Part shown: positions 55,760-64,000 of the stretch, one piece after another
Position numbering within the stretch: position 1 is the first letter of the stretch
Layout of the letters: every line of letters begins with the position of its first letter
DNA from: Siphonodentalium dalli
Taxonomy: Eukaryota; Mollusca; Scaphopoda; Gadilida; Siphonodentaliidae
DNA length: 64,000 bases
Assembly (NCBI GenBank): GCA_032622095.1
Contig: CP136065.1
Location: 244,899,474-244,963,473 of the forward strand
Reading direction: 5' to 3'
Made by a program: the position numbers and the translations under genes
Notes under the pieces: model-generated
What the model was told of the DNA's origin: nothing
The model's database searches: none
What the model saw: only the letters and a program-made list of their open reading frames with translations

Positions 55760-58090
55760 TTAAAGCTTGAGAGTCACTTTAATATGCACATCACTAAGGA
55801 TGGATATTGGAGTTTGTGCAAAAAGTGGGGTAGTGTGGAAAACGTGTGTTGAAAAGTTGAAAAAGGCATGGCTCGGATAGTGTACTCATACGTGGTAGAA
55901 GATGTCAGAAGGGTTGGTCTTCACGACCTTGTTATTTCGTGCAATTATATTGTAGCAAATTTAATGGGCGTGGCCAAACACTGATGCCTGTGGAAAACAT
56001 TTAGTTTCTTCTAACCTGTGTGCCGGCTGGTAGCTAGCATTCAGTGCACCGATATCGATGACATAATAGTGGCTATAGACGCGCCTCTATACTCACAGCA
56101 GAATATACTGTGAACATATGCTGCATATCGCCAACACATTCATGTACTCCGGCTGGTAGTGCATGGCCTTGGGTGCGTTAATATCGATGACTCACAAAGT
56201 ACACATATCGTAATAACGACCAACTCCAACACGCGCGATGTACATACGTTAATGAAATCACTCAGTATCAAACCAAAAGTTCGTATAGGTCAATACTGAC
56301 TCAATAGCATAGAGACACGGTCCGTATCGTACGGCTGTGTTGCTCATGCTGTGATCCGACGGACGCCATCCCGGGAAATGTATAAATAGGGAGATTCGGT
56401 CGATTTTAAGCTCGATGGTTATGGAGAGAATAAACGACCGATAAAGTATAGGGCGTTATTAGAATCCCCGATGTGGAGGACGTCCCGCATATAGCAGTAA
56501 TACAACAGCAGTCGAAATCCGGTTGTTTCGTATAAGTCGAGACTTGCATTTACGATTCGCATAATATGTGTGTTAGTAGAAAGGTGCATTCACAGCCGTT
56601 AGCACGAAGTAAATAAACCGGGCGTTACTTTTGCTTACATTTAAAGTGGTCGATTCTTCCGCTTCATGCATGTGGACACAATACCCTTTATATCTCTGAG
56701 TCGCTTTTACACCGGGTGGTGAGATCGACCCTACACAGCAACGCGGACTATAGAAGGTTGTTTACGTTGGTGACGCTGTTCAGCGAATAGGATTATCAGC
56801 ATTTTTTTTCTCCTGATCAAGTCTTGGCACGATATTAGATATACGGCTGTTAAAACTGCGTGTTAGCTTCTCTAAGGATTAAGCTGTTGTTTAACTTGTC
56901 AACATAATGTAAGTATATATTAATGCAAGGGACACATGTTTTAATTAACGGTTAATCGGATTATATCAGTATCATATCCGAAAGTTTCTGGATGCAATAT
57001 CGATTCATTATGTATCTCAAAGCTGATATAGTTATTTTGTTTTATTTTTATTTTTGTTTGTAAACATCTTTTATTGACAAACAAAGCGGATGATTTGAGA
57101 CACAAGTTTTACAACTTACCAATGGTCTCTCTCCCATCATAATATAATGTTTTCACACAATATGAACATAAAATACAGGTTACACACAAACATGATATAT
57201 ATACTTCATATGTATAACATCGTTACACTTCCCAATGTGGGATAATCTTGAGCCAACCTGAATGGTAAGGATGGTTATTTCAATTATTGGCGGGGGTGTG
57301 ATTCATCTCAGTGGGTTGGTGGTTCATGTGCATTGTCGTTTCATATAGTCACAAACGGGTTGAATTGATGTTGTGAAAACACATGTACAACATGAAGTTA
57401 CTCTCATTTTGCAGCAGAGGTTCTGGATATAATCATATACGTATATATAGTTAATGTTCGAATCGCGATATAGATATATAGGTAATACATTACTAAGTTG
57501 TCAAAACTGTATATTAGCCAGCAATCTGTTTGATGTTGAGACAATTAAGGTTTTCATTATGCCAGAGAGGAGTGCACTCTAACCATGAGCCAATGCTTGA
57601 TCTTACAATATCTATAGTTGCGAACGTTTGTTTGTTTGTCTGATATATATATTAACAAAAGACCACCAGAGTGCATGCTCCAAAAGATTCTAACAGGAGT
57701 ATATATTTTACGAGGAAGATAATGCACGGTCCAGGTAAATCATTTATAAAGTGACGCTGTCGGTGCCAGGAGCAGAAAAATGGTGAGGGGTAACAAAATC
57801 GATGGAATTGTTTTGTGTTGCCGAGTACCGCCAAATTTGTAAATAATCATCTCCATGATATGCGGACTCAAATGGTGGGACATATACTGCCAAAATGTTA
57901 CCGTTTGAGTCAGGGGGATTTTTTTTTTTTTTGGTTGAATTTTGTTGGGTATGCTTAAGCATGCTATAGCGAATTTAAAAACAAACTGGATAAAACCTTA
58001 GGGGCATGTTATAACTCAAACTATCACCAAGTATTCATAGTAATAATTTTGATGCCCATGAAAAACGTAAGATTCCCTAGCACTAAACCT
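55760..58090. other. Unique-looking intergenic sequence
   Basis: The longest stretch in the right half without visible repeats. A TATA-box-like TATAAATAG occurs at 56382-56390 and a strong splice-donor-like AATGTAAGTATAT near 56906, but no ORF of interest follows. A T-run lies at 57919-57932. Confidence 0.4.
56382..56390 (+). promoter_or_regulatory. TATA-box-like motif
   Basis: TATAAATAGGG in otherwise non-repetitive DNA, with GTAAGT ~520 bp downstream that could be a splice donor. No coding sequence was found, so this is at most a candidate promoter of a non-coding transcript. Confidence 0.15.
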
Positions 58091-58182
58091 ACAAAATAAG
58101 TCTGGCACTGAAAGAGTTAAAGAATATAAGAAGAAATTATTAAAATTGTAAAGAATAATAACAAATGATGAAAAATTGTTAG

Positions 58183-58251
58183 GCCAATGCATTCTCTTAT
58201 ATATGCGAGGCGACCTATGGTCGACTCGCATATATAAGAGAATGCATTGGC
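58183..58251 (+). repeat. 69-bp palindrome P, copy c
   Basis: Same sequence as copies at 2.0-2.6 kb, with the preceding TTGTTAG and following CACAGGGTAT flanks. Direct repeats around it, GGCACTGAAAGAGTTAAAGA (58103) and GGCACTGAAAGGGTTAAAGA (58286), suggest the surrounding ~180 bp was itself duplicated. Confidence 0.85.
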
Positions 58252-58519
58252 ACAGGGTATATGGGTTGATACAAAAATCGGACTTGGCACTGAAAGGGTT
58301 AAAGAATCTCAAGTTGCATGGTGCCGCTCGAGTCAGGGATGGGGACGGGTCACCAATAATTATTGATAAAAGGTATTTTTGCCGACGATATTCGTAAATG
58401 TATATATAATCATCTCGGTGATTCGAATCTGATTGAGTACCTTTAACTGTCAACCGTGATTTTCCGAAACCTCTCAACTACATAGGTTCAGTTGGAGTTC
58501 TACCGCACTCGTTTATTAA

Positions 58520-59374
58520 TTACATGTTAAGTCTGATTGAGTCTGGTACAGTGCCATACCAAATGATCGGACTGACAAAGCGCCATACCAAATAATCCGG
58601 CTGGTACAACGCCATACCAATTGATCCGAAAGGTACAGCGCCATAACAAATAATCCGATTAGTACAGCGCCATACCAAATGATCCGACCGATACAGGGCC
58701 ATACCAAATGATCCTACTGATACAGCGCCATACCAAATTATCAGACTGACACAGTGCCATACCAAATGATCCGACCGATACAGGGCCATACCAAATGTTC
58801 CGACTGATACAGCGCCATACCAAATTATCAGACTGACACAGTGCCATACCAAATGATCCGACCGATACAGGGCCATACCAAATGATCCGACTGATACAGC
58901 GCCATACCAAATTATCAGACTGACACAGTGCCATACCAAATGATCCGGCTGGTACAGCGCCATACCACCAAGTGATCCGACCGGTGCTCGTTTATTAAAT
59001 CTGATTGAGTCTGGTACAGCGCCATGCCAAATGATCCGGCTGGTACAGCGCCATACCAATTGATCCGAAAGGTACAGTGTCATATACCCAACGATCCGAC
59101 TGGCGCAGCTCCATATCAAATAATCCGATTAGTACAGCGCCATACCAAATTATCGGACTGACACAGCGCCATACCAAATGATCCGACTGGTACAGCGCCA
59201 TACCACCAAATGATCCGACCGGTACAGCGCCATACCACCAAATAATCCGACCGGTACAGCGCCATACCAAATTATCAGACTGACAAAGTGCCATACCAAA
59301 TGATCCGGCTGGTACAGCGCCATACCACCAAGTGATCCGACCGGTGCTCGTTTATTAAATCTGATTGAGTCTGG
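58520..59374 (-). repeat. 29-bp minisatellite with higher-order structure
   Basis: Units such as GCCATACCAAATGATCCGAC plus TGGTACAGC, 29 bp apart. An 87-bp higher-order repeat (three units) recurs at 58741, 58828 and 58915, and a 360-bp block ending in CCGGTGCTCGTTTATTAAAT recurs at 58981 and 59341. Minus-strand ORFs (up to 199 codons) are by-products. Array 2 sits within this satellite, which resumes at 63837. Confidence 0.95.
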
Positions 59375-59378
59375 TACA
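59375..59378. repeat. Left target-site duplication (TACA) of array 2
   Basis: GTCTGGTACA precedes the first GGTTAC terminus and TACAGTGCCATACC follows the last at 63837. Joining the two flanks restores a normal satellite unit, which confirms TACA as the duplicated target. Confidence 0.85.
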
Positions 59379-59830
59379 GGTTACAAACAACTAATTATAT
59401 AGAGTCACTCTTCTTGAATTTGTGTAGGGAAACTCGAGTCAGCATAAAAAAAAATTCTGGCTGCTGATTGGTTGATTATCATTGAGGGAAATATCCCTAA
59501 TCGGGAACAGAAAATCATAGCCTACGTAAATATGGCGATCGTGTATGTTTAGATGTCCAGGAAGAGTCTGGTGGCGTCCAGAAGTTACGGAAGGGGTCTG
59601 GGTATTTTTATGCTGCTGATTTTTTTGCAGTAAATGGGGTAGTTGTGGAAATGCAAGATTATCGTTTGAAAACAATACCGAAAAGGGCGCGTTTGTTGTC
59701 ACATACTGGTGCAGAGGATGACGTTCTAAGGGAAAATTGACCACTTGAAGTTCAACTAGGTCAAACCCATGGCCGGCGGGACTTTTAGTTAACACTGTCG
59801 CCTATGGAAAATAATTAGTTGTGTGTAACC
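59379..59830. mobile_element. E module, array 2 copy 1
   Basis: 452 bp with ~20-bp TIRs: GGTTACAAACAACTAATTAT at the left and GGTTACACACAACTAATTAT on the other strand at the right, one mismatch. Preceded by the outer target TACA, followed by TATA. Confidence 0.85.
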
Positions 59831-60720
59831 TATAGGCAAAAAATTCACATTTTTCAAATATCGTTCAGGGCAGCGAATTTAGGAACACTGATAAACAAAG
59901 ACTCACTTGTTTTGTTGAGTTATTATATTTTCACGCCCTACAGACCCATTTTCAGATTATGCGAGACATTTATTAACCCTCTGTCGCCGGAACTTCAACT
60001 TTTTCCGGAGGCGAAATTTTCTGAAAATCATCCATTTTGTGCATATGGGTGGACCTTTAATGTTCAAAATAGCACGGTCGAGGTGATGGAAGTTTCTCTG
60101 AGAGAAATTCGACTCAAACTCCTAAAAGTACTAAAATTTAAAGGGACATCCGCCTATCATTGAACCAAACCATCATCGAATGGTGAAATTTTGAGGGGGG
60201 GGGGGTCTATTTCAAATGCAATTAAACATTGTATTGTTCAAAATTAGATAAATTCCTTAAAAAGTATGGTTGATATACGTGACTAGTTTTCAAAACTTAT
60301 ACATATTACTTTCTATCGTGTGCGTTATGCACGCGAGTCGGTTTTTACAAATTAAATTATGATGAAAAACCATGAATTTGGGGTGTGGTCACATTTGTGG
60401 TCATAATATCCCCATTAGTGAGTGGATGGACATGGGACATGCGACACTGTGCAGTATATATGTCTATGACAAGCCTAACATGAGACATTAGTATCTTTTC
60501 TACTAAACTGCGCTTCCAGATTTATCAGGATTCTATTACTGGTGTTATTTCTTACCCCAAAACAATTGTTAATTTTAAAACGGGGTATGTGGGTTAAATG
60601 ACCGCTGGGAGATAATAGGATGCCCAATGACTCCTATATTTCTATTGTATCACGGTAAAGCTTTTTTTGTAAAATTGGCGCGGTTTACACGATAAAACTG
60701 CAATTTACTTTTCAATTATA
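59831..60720. repeat. Spacer S, array 2 copy 1
   Basis: 890 bp beginning TATAGGCAAAAAATTCACAT and ending TTTACTTTTCAATTATA. An ORF of 114 codons (59819-60163) crosses from E into S with no recognised domain and is not preserved in copy 3. Confidence 0.7.
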
Positions 60721-61172
60721 GGTTACAAACAACTAATTATATAGAGTCACTCTTCTTGAATTTGTGTAGGGAAACTCGAGTCAGCATAAAAAAAAATTCT
60801 GGCTGCTGATTGGTTGATTATCATTGAGGGAAATATCCCTAATCGGGAACAGAAAATCATAGCCTACGTAAATATGGCGATCGTGTATGTTTAGATGTCC
60901 AGGAAGAGTCTGGTGGCGTCCAGAAGTTACGGAAGGGGTCTGGGTATTTTTATGCTGCTGATTTTTTTGCAGTAAATGGGGTAGTTGTGGAAATGCAAGA
61001 TTATCGTTTGAAAACAATACCGAAAAGGGCGCGTTTGTTGTCACATACTGGTGCAGAGGATGACGTTCTAAGGGAAAATTGACCACTTGAAGTTCAACTA
61101 GGTCAAACCCATGGCCGGCGGGACTTTTAGTTAACACTGTCGCCTATGGAAAATAATTAGTTGTGTGTAACC
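60721..61172. mobile_element. E module, array 2 copy 2
   Basis: Repeat of 59379-59830, 1342 bp downstream; flanked on both sides by TATA. Confidence 0.85.
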
Positions 61173-62064
61173 TATAGGCAAAAAATTCACATTTTTCAAA
61201 TATCGTTCAGGGCAGCGAATTTAGGAACACTGATAAACAAAGACTCACTTGTTTTGTTGAGTTATTATATTTTCACGCCCTACAGACCCATTTTCAGATT
61301 ATGCTAGATATTTATTAACCCTCTGTCGCCGGAACTTCAACTTTTTCCGGAGGCGAAATTTTCTGAAAATCATCCATTTTGTGCATATGGGTGGACCTTT
61401 AATGTTCAAAATAGCACGGTCGAGGTGATGGAAGTTTCTCTGAGAGAAATTCGACTCAAACTCCTAAAAGTACTAAAATTTAAAGGGACATCCGCCTATC
61501 ATTGAACCAAACCATCATCGAATGGTGAAATTTTGAGGGGGGGGGGGGGTCTATTTCAAATGCAATTAAACATTGTATTGTTCAAAATTAGATAAATTCC
61601 TTAAAAAGTATGGTTGATATACGTGACTAGTTTTCAAAACTTATACATATTACTTTCTATCGTGTGCGTTATGCACGCGAGTCGGTTTTTACAAATTAAA
61701 TTATGATGAAAAACCATGAATTTGGGGTGTGGTCACATTTGTGGTCATAATATCCCCATTAGTGAGTGGATGGACATGGGAAATGCGACACTGTGCAGTA
61801 TATATGTCTATGACAAGCCTAACATGAGACATTAGTATCTTTTCTACTAAACTGCGCTTCCAGATTTATCAGGATTCTATTACTGGTGTTATTTCTTACC
61901 CCAAAACAATTGTTAATTTTAAAACGGGGTATGTGGGTTAAATGACCGCTGGGAGATAATAGGATGCCCAATGACTCCTATATTTCTATTGTATCACGGT
62001 AAAGCTTTTTTTGTAAAATTGGCGCGGTTTACACGATAAAACTGCAATTTACTTTTCAATTATA
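61173..62064. repeat. Spacer S, array 2 copy 2
   Basis: 892 bp; two extra G residues in the G-run, and GCTAGATATT in place of GCGAGACATT. Confidence 0.75.
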
Positions 62065-62516
62065 GGTTACAAACAACTAATTATATAGAGTCACTCTTCT
62101 TGAATTTGTGTAGGGAAACTCGAGTCAGCATAAAAAAAAATTCTGGCTGCTGATTGGTTGATTATCATTGAGGGAAATATCCCTAATCGGGAACAGAAAA
62201 TCATAGCCTACGTAAATATGGCGATCGTGTATGTTTAGATGTCCAGGAAGAGTCTGGTGGCGTCCAGAAGTTACGGAAGGGGTCTGGGTATTTTTATGCT
62301 GCTGATTTTTTTGCAGTAAATGGGGTAGTTGTGGAAATGCAAGATTATCGTTTGAAAACAATACCGAAAAGGGCGCGTTTGTTGTCACATACTGGTGCAG
62401 AGGATGACGTTCTAAGGGAAAATTGACCACTTGAAGTTCAACTAGGTCAAACCCATGGCCGGCGGGACTTTTAGTTAACACTGTCGCCTATGGAAAATAA
62501 TTAGTTGTGTGTAACC
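62065..62516. mobile_element. E module, array 2 copy 3
   Basis: Repeat of the E module, 1344 bp after copy 2, with TATA on both sides. Confidence 0.85.
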
Positions 62517-63384
62517 TATAGGCAAAAAATTCACATTTTTCAAATATCGTTCAGGGCAGCGAATTTAGGAACACTGATAAACAAAGACTCACTTGTTTTG
62601 TTGAGTTATTATATTTTCACGCCCTACAGACCCATTTTCAGATTATGCGAGACATTTATTAACCCTCTGTCGCCGGAACTTTTTCTGAAAATCATCCATT
62701 TTGTGCATATGGGTGGACCTTTAATGTTCAAAATAGCACGGTCGAGGTGATGGAAGTTTCTCTGAGAGAAATTCGACTCAAACTCCTAAAAGTACTAAAA
62801 TTTAAAGGGACATCCGCCTATCATTGAACCAAACCATCATCGAATGGTGAAATTTTGAGGGGGGGGGGGTCTATTTCAAATGCAATTAAACATTGTATTG
62901 TTCAAAATTAGATAAATTCCTTAAAAAGTATGGTTGATATACGTGACTAGTTTTCAAAACTTATACATATTACTTTCTATCGTGTGCGTTATGCACGCGA
63001 GTCGGTTTTTACAAATTAAATTATGATGAAAAACCATGAATTTGGGGTGTGGTCACATTTGTGGTCATAATATCCCCATTAGTGAGTGGATGGACATGGG
63101 ACATGCGACACTGTGCAGTATATATGTCTATGACAAGCCTAACATGAGACATTAGTATCTTTTCTACTAAACTGCGCTTCCAGATTTATCAGGATTCTAT
63201 TACTGGTGTTATTTCTTACCCCAAAACAATTGTTAATTTTAAAACGGGGTATGTGGGTTAAATGACCGCTGGGAGATAATAGGATGCCCAATGACTCCTA
63301 TATTTCTATTGTATCACGGTAAAGCTTTTTTTGTAAAATTGGCGCGGTTTACACGATAAAACTGCAATTTACTTTTCAATTATA
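62517..63384. repeat. Spacer S, array 2 copy 3 (22-bp deletion)
   Basis: 868 bp. It lacks 22 bp that copies 1 and 2 carry between CCGGAACTT and TTTCTGAAAATC, which shows that the copies are physically distinct and not simply an assembly loop. Confidence 0.75.
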
Positions 63385-63836
63385 GGTTACAAACAACTAA
63401 TTATATAGAGTCACTCTTCTTGAATTTGTGTAGGGAAACTCGAGTCAGCATAAAAAAAAATTCTGGCTGCTGATTGGTTGATTATCATTGAGGGAAATAT
63501 CCCTAATCGGGAACAGAAAATCATAGCCTACGTAAATATGGCGATCGTGTATGTTTAGATGTCCAGGAAGAGTCTGGTGGCGTCCAGAAGTTACGGAAGG
63601 GGTCTGGGTATTTTTATGCTGCTGATTTTTTTGCAGTAAATGGGGTAGTTGTGGAAATGCAAGATTATCGTTTGAAAACAATACCGAAAAGGGCGCGTTT
63701 GTTGTCACATACTGGTGCAGAGGATGACGTTCTAAGGGAAAATTGACCACTTGAAGTTCAACTAGGTCAAACCCATGGCCGGCGGGACTTTTAGTTAACA
63801 CTGTCGCCTATGGAAAATAATTAGTTGTGTGTAACC
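63385..63836. mobile_element. E module, array 2 copy 4
   Basis: Last copy, 1320 bp after copy 3. Its right terminus GTGTGTAACC is followed by TACAGTGCC (satellite), not by TATAGGC, marking the array end. Confidence 0.85.
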
Positions 63837-63962
63837 TACAGTGCCATACCAAATGACCCGCCTGGTGCTGTGTATAGAGCAAGCGATCTTCGGAACCACA
63901 GGCGACTATATGTGACCCGCCATATCAAATCCAGTCGTAAGTCGGGATTTTTTTTACCCTGT
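63837..63962. repeat. Satellite remnant right of array 2
   Basis: TACAGTGCCATACCAAATGA continues the 29-bp satellite for about one unit and then decays (CCCGCCTGGTGCTGTGTATA). Followed by a T-run and CCCTGT before palindrome P. Confidence 0.7.
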
Positions 63963-64000
63963 GCCAATGCATTCTCTTATATATGCGAGTCGACCATAGG
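63963..64000 (-). repeat. Palindrome P, copy d, cut by the window end
   Basis: First 38 bases of P in the reverse orientation (same as copy b1), preceded by ACCCTGT. The second arm lies beyond the window. Confidence 0.8.

Larger units (their letters stand above)
59379..63836. mobile_element. Tandem composite TIR array 2 (E-S-E-S-E-S-E)
   Basis: Four copies of a 452-bp TIR module E (59379-59830, 60721-61172, 62065-62516, 63385-63836) separated by three spacers S of 890, 892 and 868 bp. The array starts and ends exactly at E termini, and the whole block is flanked by TACA. Each spacer begins and ends with TATA. Copies differ only slightly: a G-run of 11, 13 and 11, a few substitutions (for example GCGAGACATT or GCTAGATATT), and a 22-bp deletion in the third spacer near 62680. 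It is non-coding; a 118-codon minus-strand ORF recurs in every E simply because the copies are nearly identical. The E module is homologous, in reverse orientation, to that of array 1. Confidence 0.85.

Noticed and set aside
55367-55852. Ser/Leu-rich and Arg/Glu-rich ORFs
   Set aside because: Translations of the CT tract, low complexity only.
58520-59119. 199-codon minus-strand ORF (MALYRSDHLVWRC repeats)
   Set aside because: 29-bp satellite translated; no non-repetitive coding part.
59439-59795. 118-codon minus-strand ORF present in all four E modules of array 2
   Set aside because: Preserved because the copies are nearly identical; no recognisable domain, and the homologous E of array 1 has no matching ORF. 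It could be reconsidered if relatives conserve it.

Overview
The window looks like intergenic or heterochromatin-like DNA from an animal nuclear genome. It is AT-rich, has no bacterial-style gene packing, and no open reading frame forms a complete recognisable protein. The only protein signals are two decayed non-LTR retrotransposon fragments (about 14.68-15.26 kb and 33.86-35.29 kb) and one short THAP-like zinc-finger fragment (24.06-24.26 kb, minus strand). The retrotransposon fragments, a tRNA-derived SINE with a CAACAACAA-type tail, and the dominance of hairpin MITEs and minisatellites suggest a marine invertebrate, most likely a mollusc. That assignment is an inference from repeat style, not a measurement.

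Layout, left to right. 0-5.6 kb: a TTAA-flanked MITE (57-528), a cluster of 69-bp near-palindromes (1.93-2.58 kb), and diverged dispersed repeats. 6.06-7.16 kb: a 20-22 bp minisatellite. 7.4-10.3 kb: hairpin elements and a ~350-bp tandem repeat. 10.708-13.864 kb: tandem array 1, three 451-bp TIR elements (E) separated by two 902-bp spacers (S), the whole flanked by the direct repeat ATTA. 14.7-20.4 kb: LINE relic and many dispersed repeats. 20.46-21.75 kb: a TIR element. 22.5-25 kb: the least repeat-like part, with paired CACGTG palindromes, a six-fold 12-mer, a CRE palindrome and the THAP-like fragment. 25.5-31.8 kb: a 164-bp satellite, a SINE with target-site duplication, and mariner-like hairpin MITEs. 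33.308-39.008 kb: a 5.7-kb foldback element flanked by GTCAT, with a LINE nested in its left arm and a minisatellite in its loop. 40-48.7 kb: sparse repeats, hairpins and a Mutator-like MITE. 48.8-52.2 kb: two large minisatellites with a 213-bp mariner-type hairpin between them. 52.7-54.7 kb: a second copy of the Mutator-like family broken by nested insertions. 55-58 kb: a CT tract and unique-looking DNA. 58.5-64 kb: a 29-bp minisatellite into which tandem array 2 (E-S-E-S-E-S-E) has inserted with a TACA target duplication.

The most notable observation is that arrays 1 and 2 belong to one mobile family. Their 451/452-bp E modules share terminal sequence at identical offsets (in opposite orientation). 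Both arrays begin and end exactly at E termini, and each whole array, not each E, carries a 4-bp target-site duplication. This suggests an element that inserts as a ready-made tandem multimer, or a composite transposon-like unit that expands by recombination. No transposase is encoded here, so any mobility would be in trans. There are no gene pathways to describe. The window is best read as a record of nested insertions and repeat expansion.
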